The position numbers and the translations under genes were made by a program. A DNA stretch of 64,000 nucleotides from Odontocerum albicorne (Eukaryota; Arthropoda; Insecta; Trichoptera; Odontoceridae). Below the pieces are notes generated by a model. It ran no database searches. It saw only the letters and a list, made by a program, of their open reading frames with translations, and was not told the DNA's origin. The DNA is taken from assembly GCA_949825065.1 (NCBI GenBank), contig OX463838.1, positions 1,962,251 through 2,026,250 on the forward strand, given 5' to 3'. Below are positions 10,549 to 20,819 of the stretch, one piece after another; position 1 is the stretch's first letter, and each line of letters opens with the position of its first letter.

Positions 10549-10790
10549 AAAAACGACGCAGAAATCTGCAAGTACTGGTATCATGTGTGCAACAGGATAA
10601 GCCTATCACGAATTGGCTTACATAATCCTCTCCGGTGACACAAACGTCAAGTTCCATGACCCCCCAATTTGTATTGTGCCTTCTAATACTTGTCGTCGAG
10701 GTACATGATCACGCATTAACGCACAAGACTTCCTTGCGCAAAGTCGCCGGTTCAACCCCCGCACTGTGCTATTCCATTCAAATGACACAT
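10549..10790. repeat. Unclassified repeat with tRNA-like B box
   Basis: 10549-10665 is related to 46697-46815 (shared blocks CTGCAAGTA, GCCTATCAC, AACGTCAGT/AACGTCAAGT). At 10749-10766 a GCCGGTTCAACCCCCGC block looks like a Pol III B box, so this may be another SINE family. No A box was located with confidence. Confidence 0.4.
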
Positions 10791-11053
10791 ATTTTTTCCG
10801 CCTAATATTCAGGGGTGTAAGGATACCTATGACATCGGTCAAATCTATTCTTTCAAAAAAAAAAGGAAAACACATGCCGGTGTGCTCCGATCGTCTCCCT
10901 TCGGTGTGCCATCGGATCCAGTACAGTGGTGTGGCCGATAACTTTGCTAGTGTGCAACGACTTACTCACTTTAAAAAAAACTTGACGGCACAGCTTCGCT
11001 TTTCAACCGAAATTGACGTTGAAATTATGATAGAATACTCGACAACAAGGCCC

Positions 11054-11445
11054 AGTAAGAACGAGGATTCATCACGGTCGATGGGCATTTATTCATTCAT
11101 ATTATCACCCCATATACAGTAAGAACGAGGACTCATCACGGTCGATGGGCATTTATTCATTCATATTATCACACTATACACTGTAAGAACGAGGACTCAT
11201 CACGGTCGATGGGCATTTATTCATTCATATTATCACCCCATACACAGTAAGAACGAGGACTCATCACGGTCGATGGGCATTTATTCCTTCATATTATCAC
11301 ACCATACACAGTAAGAACGAGGACTCATCACGGTCGATGGGCATTTATTAATTCATATTATCACACCATACACAGTAAGAACGAGGACTCATTACGGTCG
11401 ATGGGCATTTATTAATTCATACTATCACTCCATATCCAATATTAT
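11054..11445. repeat. Minisatellite, 64-bp unit, about 6 copies
   Basis: GTAAGAACGAGG recurs at about 11055, 11119, 11183, 11247, 11311 and 11375. The rest of each unit is TCATCACGGTCGATGGGC followed by an ATTTATT..ATTCATATTATCAC segment. Units are over 90% alike by eye, so the array is young. Confidence 0.95.
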
Positions 11446-11806
11446 TTTCAGTTCACCTATTTAACAATACCATTAAATACAGTGGTGTAGATAATATACA
11501 GTTTTTAAACATAAATTAATAATTAATTTATCTCGACGAAATATGAATATTCACGATTAATTAAATACATTCAGGAAGTTTCTCAAAATTATTCAAGGTA
11601 AGAAAAATATTTTGTTATATTATTTTTATGCGTAGGCTTCTCGGAATTGGTTCTTATTTCTTTAAAATAAAATAAGGACGATTCAAATTACAAATGGATG
11701 ACGTGGCAACAAACTTATTTCGTTTGAAATTATTCTGATGGAGGAACACAAAAAAGCTTTTTCCATTTGCCATCTTCGCAAGTGAGGTTGGACACAAAAT
11801 CGCAAT

Positions 11807-11844
11807 AAAAAATATGCCGTTTCGCAAGAAACGGCATATTTTTT
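11807..11844. repeat. Perfect hairpin, 17-bp arms, GCAA loop
   Basis: 11807-11823 and 11828-11844 are exact reverse complements with loop GCAA. The arm contains TATGCCGTTTC. It lies in a region with no other feature. Confidence 0.9.
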
Positions 11845-11849
11845 AATGA

Positions 11850-12195
11850 AGAATTTAATGTAGATAGACATACACTGGCAGTTCGTATCTGATATTATAT
11901 ATTTAGATTATTTTACAAGATTTCACAAATTTGCTTGCACTTCGGCCTTTATAATTCTTTAACCTGTCTGTCAACGTTATCTGCAATGCCCTCTAGAACC
12001 ATCATATCTCCATAGATTTCTTCAAACTTAAACCATCACGCCATTTTCCTGTCGGGGTAGGTACGAGTATAATAAAAAATATCATTATTTCAAAGCATTG
12101 TTGCAAACACAAATGAACAAGAGGACCAAACATCAAAGGATTTTTTTACAGATTTATTCGCAAAAAAATTCTTTGTGAGCGAATTATTCTTATTT
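11850..12195. other. No recognised feature
   Basis: AT-rich sequence without a recognisable frame or repeat. Confidence 0.4.
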
Positions 12196-12199
12196 TACG

Positions 12200-12345
12200 G
12201 AATCACAGTACTCCAATCAAATTACAGTATTCCAATCACAGTACTCCTATACTGATTGATTGGAGTACTGTGATTGGAGTCCTATCAAATCATAGGACTC
12301 CAATCAAAGTACTCTAATCAAATCACAGTACTCCAATCAAATTAG
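12200..12345. repeat. Cluster of direct and inverted short repeats
   Basis: AATCACAGTACTCC occurs directly near 12201, 12234 and 12321, and in inverse at 12262-12275. A second perfect hairpin has arms 12272-12285 and 12292-12305. Overlapping arms mean the segment can adopt alternative foldbacks. Confidence 0.9.
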
Positions 12346-12750
12346 AATAGTAATCGAAAACGTTCCGTTTCATTACAGGACGCTTTATAATGAACACCTT
12401 TTGGAGAGAGGTTTTTGAGAGTTTGTTCAACTTGGCAGCTAGTATTATTTAGAAATGAAGGGATAATTGAGTATGTGTTCGATAAATATTGCAACCTGCA
12501 ACTACAATGGTGCATATAATTAATGGGTACGTCAATCGATTCTCGGTTGCATTAGGGTGAATAATTTCCTTACATAATTCAATATTAAATTTTAAAAAAA
12601 TTCACTAGAAATCGATATTATGTTATGTCATTGACTCAGAAACCGATTTGGTATGTAAATTTTTACTAATTTATTATTTATATATCGTTTATAATATAGT
12701 TAAGGCATTAACGTTGTGGATGTTTAAAGGCATTGTAATTTATTTTATGA
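12345..12750. other. No recognised feature
   Basis: AT-rich. Only short chance frames. Confidence 0.4.
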
Positions 12751-12840
12751 AACACTGTATCAAACACTTGAAACCGGTAGGGTTATACAGTTACAAAAAA
12801 GTGGAATAAACAGTGTTTGATAAAATAAATTAAAATTTAT
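12750..12840 (+). mobile_element. PLE 3' terminal fragment
   Basis: Matches the sense PLE end: CTTGAAACCGGTAGGGTTAT, AGTGGAATAAACAGTGTTTG. It is 5' truncated inside the hammerhead-like motif, keeping only the GAAACCGGTAGGG half. Confidence 0.85.
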
Positions 12841-12899
12841 TATTTCTTAGAATAAACACATAACTGATAAAAAAAATTATCTCGAGCAATCTGAGATGG

Positions 12900-13375
12900 T
12901 ATGGGCATAAACATACACAACATCATGTCGTGTCCCTTGCGGGGCACGCAGAGAAAACAATTGTCCAAACTTTTCTATCCAAGCACACAGTTTTCGCCTC
13001 CTTCACATGTATACGTTTCGCCTTACACAATCTTCTTTTATTATTCAAACTTCTCACTTTACCATCTTTCTTAATCTGATTCATCTTGTCCAGTCACTTT
13101 TTCCTCGGTCTACCTTTTCTATGTATATTCTTTCATAATTCATTCTCTCCACATGTCCAAACTATCTTAAAGCACCTTTTTACCTTACTTAAAACATTCA
13201 TTTCTGATGTGTTCATTCCGCCTTTTTTTAAACATTGACACTCCGCAAATTTTCCTTAGTGCATGTATCTCCACAGTATTAATCTTACTCTTATTCCTAT
13301 TTTGCCAATCCCAAGTTTCACTTCCATATATCAAGGTGGGCATCAACACACTGTTTTGTTTATATTTTGTATCAT
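12900..13375 (-). pseudogene. RTE-like LINE RT tail, degraded
   Basis: Reading minus from 13370, pieces such as WDWQN, INTVEIHALRKICGVSMF, KRCFKIVWTCGEN and GRPRKKWLDKMNQIKKDGKV appear with frame breaks. This is the RT C-terminal tail of an RTE-type LINE. Related fragments lie at 22540-23060, 39930-40360, 53620-53810, 58345-58480 and 59105-59350. Confidence 0.75.
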
Positions 13376-13398
13376 TTTTGCTACTATGTTGTTTATTG

Positions 13399-13655
13399 TT
13401 AAGGCATTAACGTTGTGGAGGTTTAAAGACATCGTAATTTATTTTTATCAAACACTGTTTATTCCACTTTTTTGTGACGGTATAACCCTACCGGTTTCAA
13501 GGCTTTCACCTCATCTTCAGGGGAGCACAAACAAGACAAATCAAGACAAGTCTTGTATGAACTCCCCTGATGATGAGGTGAAAACCTTGAATCCGGTAGG
13601 GTTATGCCATTACATAAAGTGGAATAAATAGTGTTTGATAAAACAAATAACAAAG
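13399..13655. mobile_element. PLE head-to-head inverted pair
   Basis: Left half (13399 to about 13540) is the PLE 3' terminus on the minus strand; right half (about 13541-13655) is the same terminus on plus. The two 3' ends face outward and the junction lies in a CAAGACAAATCAAGACAAG stretch. The left half holds an intact hammerhead core; in the right half GAAA has become GAAT. Confidence 0.9.
13486..13523 (-). ncRNA. Hammerhead ribozyme motif in PLE terminus
   Basis: Sense (minus) order: stem I CCC, CUGAAGA core, one extra U, a 5-bp stem II closed by a GAAA tetraloop, GAAA core, palindromic stem III ACCGGU, cleavage position A, then GGG pairing with CCC. A zero-loop palindromic stem III implies action as a dimer, as has been proposed for minimal hammerheads of Penelope-like elements. 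Activity is not shown. Confidence 0.75.
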
Positions 13656-13659
13656 TTGT

Positions 13660-13830
13660 TTATAGTTAAGGCATTAACGTTGTGGAGGTTTCAAGACATT
13701 GTAATTTATTTTGATCAAACACTGTTTATTCCACTTTTTTGTGACGGTATAACCCTACCGGTTTCAAGGCTTTCACCTCATCTTCAGGGGGGCACAAACA
13801 AGATTAAATGCTGTTCGAACTTACTGTTGA
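13660..13830 (-). mobile_element. PLE 3' terminal fragment
   Basis: A second minus-strand copy follows the inverted pair, starting with TTAAGGCATTAACGTTGTGG. It shows the same terminus and an intact hammerhead-like core at 13753-13790, and is truncated near 13829. Confidence 0.88.
13753..13790 (-). ncRNA. Hammerhead ribozyme motif in PLE terminus
   Basis: Same layout as 13486-13523: CUGAAGA, stem II with GAAA tetraloop, GAAA, ACCGGU, then A and GGG pairing with CCC upstream. All core positions are kept. Confidence 0.75.
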
Positions 13831-14090
13831 TATTGCACGGTTGGTGTTAAGTCATTATAACACTAAGTGCTCCGGTTACCTTGTTCTTTGTCGCTACCCT
13901 TTTTTAAATGTCCCTTTCAAATCAACGACCCTTCTTTCAATATATTAGATACTCGTATTTCAGTGTTTTTTTATTTTGTCAGAATGATGCGCGGTGAATT
14001 CTGATGCGTAGTGCGCGGTAACATCTCATGCGCTGAGCTGCATCACATATTAGAGGGAACACTACTTAGTAATAAATCATTTTGTATTTA
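13830..14090. other. No recognised feature
   Basis: Contains a small GTGCGCGG/TGATGCG-type duplication near 13985-14030. No gene recognised. Confidence 0.35.
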
Positions 14091-14092
14091 AA

Positions 14093-14192
14093 AATCAACA
14101 TGTCAACTTGTCTTCTTTATCTCAAATCAACATGTCAACTTGTCTTCTTTATCTCAAATCAACATGTCAACTTGTCTTCTTTATCTCAAATA
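14093..14192. repeat. Short tandem array, 32-bp unit, 3 copies
   Basis: AATCAACATGTCAACTTGTC plus CTTTATCTC is repeated three times, nearly perfectly. Confidence 0.95.
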
Positions 14193-14500
14193 TAGATAAA
14201 TCCATAAAAAGGAGTATTCCAGTACTCAATCCAGCTTGCTGTATCTCTCCTGTAATAAATTGTCTATTAATAGAGCGACATTTTGAAAAAGTTATTTTCG
14301 TGCGACGTTTTATGGTTGTAATAAAACTATTTATTTCGTCCTTGAAGTGATGCCCTTCTCAATATGAGCCACATTATATAATATTATATCACAGGAGTAA
14401 CGTAAAATCAATAAGGACTAACGGAGGACTATACAAGGGTTCTCTGTTATCTGGCAGTGGGAATTTTAAAGATGTAGTTTAATATTTACAAACTATTAAT
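14192..14500. other. No recognised feature
   Basis: Short chance frames only. AT-rich. Confidence 0.4.
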
Positions 14501-14504
14501 TTAT

Positions 14505-14908
14505 TTAACACTTTTATTGCAAATACAATCTAGCGGGCTTAATGCCAGGCGGCAATCTTTCTAACCGACTAGACAAAAGTAAATGAAGCAAGTTAAATGG
14601 TCGCATAAATTATTCAAATGACTATCCATCCCTACGAAATCCACGAATACATACGTGAGCATATGCCCACAAACCTCACAAAGACAGATATTTCCCCGAA
14701 CATTCCTTTTCATATAAAGTGAGATATAATCAATCAAAGGAAAAGGAATGGATTGTGGAGAGGAAAGGGGAAAAAATCAGGAATGAAACACGTTATACGA
14801 GTATTACTGACTAGAAATTAAGAGTTTTTTCAGTCGCTTCTTAAAGCATGCCAAGGACGGAGCGATTCTAACATTGGTTTGTAACTGATTCCAGAGTCTC
14901 ACTGTAAC
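14505..14908 (-). mobile_element. CR1-like LINE 3' end
   Basis: Reverse complement of the element at 6555-7155. The tail (AACACTTTTATTGCAAATAC on plus) is at 14512-14532. The C-terminal codons (VRLWNQLQTN, ACFKKRLKKLL) are at 14815-14905. Truncated at 14908, where a 24-bp minisatellite starts. Confidence 0.88.
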
Positions 14909-15487
14909 ATATAACGTTCGTATTGAAGGAAATAAAAGAACTATCGTTCGTATTGAAAGAAATAATAAAAATTTAGGAATAAGTGGGAGCGAGTCTAACA
15001 TTGGTTTGTAACTGACTTCAGAGTCTCATCGTTCGTATTGAAGAAAATAATAGAGTCCATATTGAAGGAAATAATAGAGTTAGTATTGAAAACAATAATA
15101 GAGTTCGTATTGAAGGAAATAATAGAGTTCGTATTGAAATAAATAATACAGTTCTTATTGAAAAAAATAATAGAGTTCGTATTGAAGGAAATAATATAGT
15201 TCATATTGAAGGAAATAATAGAGTTCGTATTGAAGGAAATAATAGTTAGTATTGAAATCAATAATAGAGTTTGTATTGAGGAAATAATACAGTTCGAATT
15301 GAAGGAAATAATAGAGTTCGTATTGAAGGAAATAATATAGTACGTATTGAAAGAAATAAAAGAGTTCGTATTGAAGGAAATAATAGAGTTTGTACTGAAG
15401 GAAATAATAGAGTTCGTATTGAAGGAAGTAATAGAGTTTGTATTGAAGGAAATAAAAGACCTATCGTTCATATTGAAGGAAATAATA
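14908..15487. repeat. Minisatellite, ~24-bp unit, about 24 units
   Basis: Degenerate units of GTTCGTATTGAAGGAAATAA plus TAGA run through the interval. A piece of the flanking LINE (ACATTGGTTTGTAACTGA) recurs at 14997-15015, and a block like the right edge (AATTTAG after AATAATAA) recurs near 14970, so flanks were drawn into the amplification. The long minus frame with repeated ISFNTNSI is a by-product of the unit length, not a gene. Confidence 0.93.
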
Positions 15488-15785
15488 AGAATTTAGAAGA
15501 AAGAATGCGTAATTGTGTAAGGAACACCACAATCCGAGAGGTTTGTGAGGTCCAAGATGTGGTCAGATGGGGACGACAGCGTCGACGATACTGGCACCAA
15601 CATGTACAGAAAATGAATTTCACAAGAATTCCATACATAGCTCTGCATGGGGTGCCGGATGGACGGCGTCCACCAGGGAGACCCCCGAAACGATGGAGAG
15701 ATAGCTGGAGCTCAGCATCACAAGAGGACAATCCTGCAGTAACAGACTCTTGAGTCTACAGAAAGTTGAAGAAGAAATAAGTGAA
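15488..15785 (+). pseudogene. RTE-like LINE RT C-terminal tail
   Basis: Open frame 15505-15753 encodes VRWGRQRRRYWHQHVQKM, then GRRPPGRPPKRWRDSWSS, a typical C-terminal tail of RTE-type LINE RT proteins. 5' truncated at the minisatellite. Confidence 0.85.
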
Positions 15786-16695
15786 GGAATCGATAAAAGG
15801 GATCAGCGTGGAGAAAGAAAACTAATCAAGAAAGGATTATAAATTAAATTATATATGTTAAATGTACAATTGCACATAGTTCATATTTATTCATTGACAA
15901 AATAAACGACACCTAACATAAGTTTTCTTTTCATATTTAAAAATGAAACATTTGAAGATACATTACATAGGAAGTGTATTATTTTGCTAGTTCTTTTTTC
16001 TAAAATTTATTTGACATATGGAATCCCTTTAATTATGTCATGCACAACGAATTTCTCTAAATTTTTCCTCATCATTTCTTTAAATTCCTAGAAAATAAGA
16101 ATAGCTCTTGCAAAACTAGTTTGTCTAGCCCTCGGTCAGACAAAAAAGGATGAAGGAACAATTTTTTAGTATAAATTCGGTTAATTGACAAGGGCCGGAG
16201 TTAAATCTAACATATTAAATATTGAAACTCCGTACAACGGATAGAGATTTTTGTCGAAACTTTTGCCTAGCATGATATTGATTGAAATATTCTGTGTTGA
16301 ATAAACTGAACCACTTGTTTTTTCAAAAAATATGTATTTATATAGTACATACGACAATTTATATTATATTTTCTGCTTTTTTTATTTTGCTTGGAGCATA
16401 ATTAAAGATTGGTGTATGTATCATAGTATAGATAGGCTAAAACCCATACGATAGTTGTCGTCAAAGAAAGAATACGAGAATTGAATTTTGAATACAAGAG
16501 AGCGAGAGAGGAATACTTGGATTCTCTCCGAAAGTAATTCAAATTTTGAATCTCGGTGGGTCCGTGATACTGAACGAATTTTAAATACCTAGCTAACAAT
16601 TTTTGAACCTAGTTAACAATTTTTGACCTGCCTTTAGTTCACATTCCGTTATACACTGTCAACCAATGAATTATTTAGAAGAATACATATTTTTT
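15785..16695. other. AT-rich stretch without recognised gene
   Basis: No reverse transcriptase, transposase or splice-bounded frame recognised. Two adjacent GTTAACAATTTTTGA-type repeats occur near 16594-16625. Confidence 0.45.
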
Positions 16696-16699
16696 TTCA

Positions 16700-17210
16700 G
16701 CGTCTTTCCAATCATGGATTAGCGCTACGCTCAAACAGAGATTGTCTATTGGCATTTCCAGTTCACCGCTCCTCTTTTTTTACGTCGTCCTTAACTGTCC
16801 ATGCAGTGAGACTCTGGAATTAGTTACAAACCAATATAAGACTCGCTCCGTCCTTGGCATGCTTTAAGAAGCGACTGAAAAAACTCTTAATTTCTAGTCA
16901 GTAAAATAACACGTTTCATTCCTGATTTTTCTTTTCCTTTCCTCTCCATCATCCCATTCTTTCCTTTTGATTGATGATATCTCATTTTATATGAAAAAGA
17001 ATGTTCGGGTGATTATCCGTCTTTGTGAGGTTCGTGGTCATATGCTCACGTATGTGTTTATGGATTTCGTGCGGATGGATAGTCATTCGAATGATTTATG
17101 CGACCACGTAACTTGCTTCATTTACTTTTGTCTGGTTGGTTGGAAGATATTGCCGCCTGGCAATAAGCCCGCTAGATTATATTTGCAATAAAAGTGTTAA
17201 ATAAATAAAT
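16700..17210 (+). mobile_element. CR1-like LINE 3' end
   Basis: Near match to 6640-7155: RT C-terminus at 16720-16905 (the expected AVRLWNQL has a stop in place of Gln or Trp), 3' UTR, and tail GTGTTAAATAAATAAATGAA. The SINE-like 3' segment is at 17130-17190. Confidence 0.9.
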
Positions 17211-17214
17211 GAAT

Positions 17215-17335
17215 ATTACTGCAACATTCAGTCGGGGCTCCACTCAGTCTTTGTCGCTGTCCACGTTTCCCTCCCATACATCAAAGTTTGCGCCAAAATT
17301 ATATTATGGACTATCATCATAGCAAATTTTGGTAC
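17215..17335 (-). pseudogene. LINE RT fragment
   Basis: Minus translation KFAMMIVHNIILAQTLMYGRETWT matches the ...YNIILVPSLVYESQTWTW piece at 22895-23055: an RTE-like LINE fragment. Confidence 0.6.
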
Positions 17336-17501
17336 GGTCTGTTTCGAGTATATATGTTTTTTATAAAGGTCGAAATTGACCGTACATTGTAAAAATAACA
17401 TAACATAAAATAAGTCACTTCGAAGGGTGTTGGTCGAAAAAGGATGAGGATTCATGATCTAAAGCATCTCTTTTAGTTAAAATATTTGGAGGATATGTTA
17501 C

Positions 17502-17688
17502 CTGAGGAAATAGTCGTGCACGAAGTCTTGGTGTTCGTCGAGCCAGGCCTCGGTCCGGGCGCACTCGGCGTCGTAGCAGCAGCCGGGGGCGGGGCTGCCC
17601 CCCGGCGCCCCCGGCGCGCCACCCCGCCGCGCCACGCCGCCCCCGCGCGGCATGCCCGCCCCCTGCTCGATGCTGTGCACCTGCAGGC
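17502..17688 (-). CDS. Internal exon, PDE11-like cyclic nucleotide phosphodiesterase (N-terminal region)
   Basis: On the minus strand a TTAATGTGTTTGTTCTG pyrimidine tract leads to a TTTGTTTCAG acceptor (exon from 17688). The exon ends at 17502 with CTCAG before a GTAACA donor. The frame through it starts LQVHSIEQG, passes a Gly/Pro/Ala-rich linker, and ends CCYDAECARTEAW, then LDEHQDFVHDYFLR. WLDEH..F..DYF.R resembles the segment upstream of the GAF domains in PDE5/6/11-type phosphodiesterases, in insects most like PDE11, which hydrolyse cAMP/cGMP. An in-frame CAG at 17681 is an alternative acceptor. High GC in an AT-rich, repeat-filled region argues for selection. Neighbouring exons are not in view. 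Confidence 0.68.
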
Positions 17689-17774
17689 CTGAAACAAACA
17701 GAACAAACACATTAATCAATATTGTCTTATAAACAAAATACAAAAAGGTCTTAAAAGAGTTTATGAAAATAAAA

Positions 17775-18090
17775 ACCATTCTAGAGCCTATAATCTGTCC
17801 AAAAAATTGGACAGATTAAAGGCCCTAGAAATTTCTAAGTCAGTACATCGATCCGAACATCTGGTGAACAGTTATATCCCAAAAATATCTCCGCTCTTGG
17901 CCGAAATCGTCCCATGCCTTTTTCACCCCTCAGCCCCCAACCGTTGAAGCGTGTATATCGGTACCAGTTCGAACAGCATTTAGTCTTGTTTATGCTCCCC
18001 TGAAGATGAGGTGAAAGGCTTGAAACTGGTAGGGTTATACCGTCACAAAAAAGTGGAATAAACAGTGTTTGATAAAAATAAATGACAAAA
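17775..18090 (+). mobile_element. PLE 3' fragment with a short inverted head
   Basis: Plus-strand PLE from about 17806: the degraded C-terminal codons (LDRLKALEISKSVHRSEHL), then the 3' terminus ending AAACAGTGTTTGATAAAA. The first ~22 bases (17777-17800) are an inverted copy of the LEALEI region, so this is again a head-to-head pair with a very short left arm. Confidence 0.88.
17997..18034 (+). ncRNA. Hammerhead-like motif, weakened stem II
   Basis: CUGAAGA and GAAA are kept, with stem I CCC/GGG, but stem II reads AGGUGAAAGGCUU and pairs poorly, and stem III is ACUGGU. Probably an inactive relative. Confidence 0.5.
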
Positions 18091-18094
18091 TAAA

Positions 18095-18475
18095 AACCCT
18101 CTCAAGAAAAACAAAAGACAACTTGCGTGATCTCCCAATATTGAAATTGCGGGTTTCATTATTTCGTTAATACTATTGTACTTTGTTTTGTAAAAAGATC
18201 AGTCTTATTGTCAACCCTTGTATTCTTTTGCTTGTATTGACGAGTTTCTACAACATTTAGTAGGTTGATTTCAGACTTTTTCCGCCCACTAAATTAAATT
18301 GCTATTTTATAACGATTATTTTGAATTAATAAACACGTTCCACTTCCATAATTTAATACTATACAAACTCTTGAAGCTTATAAATCGACAGTAAATTCTA
18401 TAAAGCTTTTTTAGTATTTAATTTTTAATGCTTTTAAATTCTGTAGTTTAGAAAAACTAGTCTCAAGTTACAATG
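18095..18475. other. No recognised feature
   Basis: AT-rich. No gene recognised. Confidence 0.4.
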
Positions 18476-19329
18476 CTACCTTGATCAAAAAGTTTTAGGA
18501 CTTTATTCATAAAATCGAAAATACAAGTTTATTCATCAAAATCGATATGGTCCCCTTCAAAGTACTCCCCATCGACTGTAACGCACTTAGGCCAGCGCTT
18601 GATCCAATCCTCGAAACACCGCTGGTACTCAATTTTCGGTATGTCCATCAGAGCCGTCTTTGATTTTTTCATGACATCCTCTTGGGAGCTGTAACGCGTT
18701 CCGCGAAGCGGTTTTTTAAGTCGGTTGAACAGGAAAAAGTCGCAGGGAGCCAGATCAGGTTAATTCGAAGGCTGCTGGATAGTATTCGTGTTGTTTTTGG
18801 TCCAAAACTCATGGAAATCATGTCTTTCGCGATTTCAACTTAGTCCTTTTTTTGCATGAAATTGAGGTCTTTCGGCACCAGTTTTGCAGCGACACGTCTG
18901 AGGCCCAAATCATTAACCAAAATGTCTTGAGCGGATCCACATTTCTTTGATTTTATCGATGTTTTCATCGGTTTTCGACTGCCACTGCGTTCGTCATCTT
19001 CGACCGGCTCACGACCACTTCTGAAGCGTTCATGCCACCGAAAAAACACTTCTCCAAAATTTCCAAGGTCTGCGGACCGTTAAATCCGTTTTTCACACAA
19101 CATTTAATGCAAACTCATTGATGCACAAATGATGCCATTTTCAAACTTGTAAAAAATCGAAAACACGCACAAAGATAGATGTACTCAGTACAGCGTAACT
19201 TTTACAAATGTCAAGCAATGAAGCTGAAATTTGGAGGGAAGTGTCAATGAAAGATGTGGTGACGAAATCCAATCGGGTGACTGACAGCGCCACACGGTGG
19301 CCGGTCCTAAACCTTTTTGATCAAGGTAG
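18476..19329 (-). mobile_element. Internally deleted mariner-like element
   Basis: Terminal inverted repeats CTACCTTGATCAAAAAG (18476) and its complement ending at 19329; a TA follows the right end, while the left flank is TG. Minus frames encode CIKCCVKNGFNGPQTLE, FFRWHERFRSGREPVEDDER, LGLRRVAAKLVPKDL, then, after a gap, DFFLFNRLKKPLRGTRY and FEDWIKRWPKC, GEYFEGDHIDF. This is the mariner N-terminal helix-turn-helix region joined to the C-terminus. The region with the first two catalytic Asp residues is deleted. Frameshifts and stops are present. Non-autonomous. Confidence 0.9.
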
Positions 19330-19334
19330 TATAT

Positions 19335-19785
19335 TCCCATTGAAATAATCAAAATACAAAATCTTAACAGACTCGAAGAATCAATTAAAAAAATCCTCCG
19401 CATTATATTTATTCCCGGATCAATTATAAATTAATTATTTAAAAGAAACTTCATTTGAATTGTTTGAAACTCTTAATTAAATAACGTAAACTCCGGATCA
19501 AAATTAGCGAATCAAATTTTGAAGAAAGTCTACTGATGAATAGGAGAGCTTCTTAGAAAATTGGGGAATCATTAAATATTACAGATGTTGTTAAATTTAA
19601 GATTCATGAGAAAATATTTCGAAGTTAAAGGTTAAAAGTTTAACCCTCTAACGGTTGATGTTTAACCTCAAACACTGAAGGGTTAAAGTAATAACAAGAA
19701 AGTAACACTGCCTTTTGATTTAATTTTTCGTCAAAAATGCTGTGGCACATGTCTCTTGAATATAACAGTTTTAATATTTTTTTCA
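19335..19785. other. No recognised feature
   Basis: AT-rich. Contains GTTTAACCCTC/GGGTTAAAG-type short repeats near 19630-19690. No gene recognised. Confidence 0.4.
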
Positions 19786-19789
19786 GTAG

Positions 19790-20255
19790 TAAGTTGCTTT
19801 AAGAAGCGACTAAAAATATATTGTCTATTGGCCTTTCCAGTTCTCCGCTTCTCTTTTTTTACGTCGTCCTTTACTGTCCATGCAGTGAGGCTCTGGAATC
19901 AGTTACAAACCAATGTTAGACTCGCTTCGTCCTTGGCATGCTTTAAGAAGCGACTGAAAAAATCCCATTGAGTAAAATAACGTGTTTCATTCCTGATTTT
20001 TCTTTTCCTTTCCTTTCCACCATCCCTTTATTTTCTTTTGATTGATGATATCTCACTTTACATGACAAATAATGTTCGGGCGATTGTCCGTCTTTGTGGG
20101 GTCCGTGGGCATATGCTTACGTATGTGTTTATGGATTTCGAGGGGGTGGATAGTCATTTGAATGATTTATGCGACCACGTTACTTGCTTCATTTACTTTT
20201 GTCTGGTTGGATGGAAGAAATTACTACCTGGCAATAAGCCCACCAGATTGTGAAA
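19790..20255 (+). mobile_element. CR1-like LINE 3' end with a partial internal duplication
   Basis: RT C-terminal codons (AVRLWNQLQTNVRLASS, CFKKRLKKSH) at 19870-19970. A short copy of the CFKKRLK segment also lies just upstream (19793-19815). The 3' UTR and the start of the shared tail (TGGTTGGATGGAAG) reach 20250, where the element is cut off. Confidence 0.85.
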
Positions 20256-20289
20256 ATATCCGATTTCATTCTAGTTTTTATTTTTAACT

Positions 20290-20570
20290 TAGAGTTGATG
20301 TGTTTAGTAGGATAAAGAAGAGCACTCTAAGATGGTTTGGACACATGGAACGAATGAATGAAGAAATACTAACAAAACAAATATACAGTGCAAATGTGAG
20401 TAAAATGTGCAATAGAAGAAGATTAAGGAAATTATAGTTCGATAAAGTGTATTGACATAGAAGAGGCTAAGGATGTGTGTCGAGAAAGGAAAGACTGGCC
20501 TTCTGTCCTCTCTGCCTACCTCAACAGGGAAATAGCGTGTCGGTAACCGAAACATTTGCCAAAGGTTAAG
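20290..20570 (+). pseudogene. LINE RT C-terminal fragment
   Basis: Plus translation from 20310: KKSTLRWFGHMERMNEEILTK, QIYSANVSKMCNRRRLRK, then frame breaks and EEAKDVCRERKDW-like residues. Typical RTE-like LINE tail, degraded. Confidence 0.75.
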
Positions 20571-20819
20571 CCTGCGAAATATACATTTATATCTTGAGAA
20601 CTAATATAATTTTCATATTATAACTATGAACTAACTTAATTTAAATTTCTCAGATATCATTTTATTTTTGATAATTTTAATATTTAATTTCTTAGAAATA
20701 ATTAACACCTACATACTACTTATAACTAGATAACAATTCTCACAACTAATTATTTTAATACTAATTATTTGGCACGTACACATGTCCACTTGTTCAGGCT
20801 ACTTGCATTATATCACATT

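Noticed and set aside
14995..15471. 158-codon minus open frame with repeated ISFNTNSI
   Set aside because: It is a frame through a 24-bp minisatellite, whose length is a multiple of three. No other evidence for a gene.
17486..17692. Plus-strand open frame through the GC-rich block
   Set aside because: It is antisense to the splice-bounded PDE-like exon; its composition explains the open frame.
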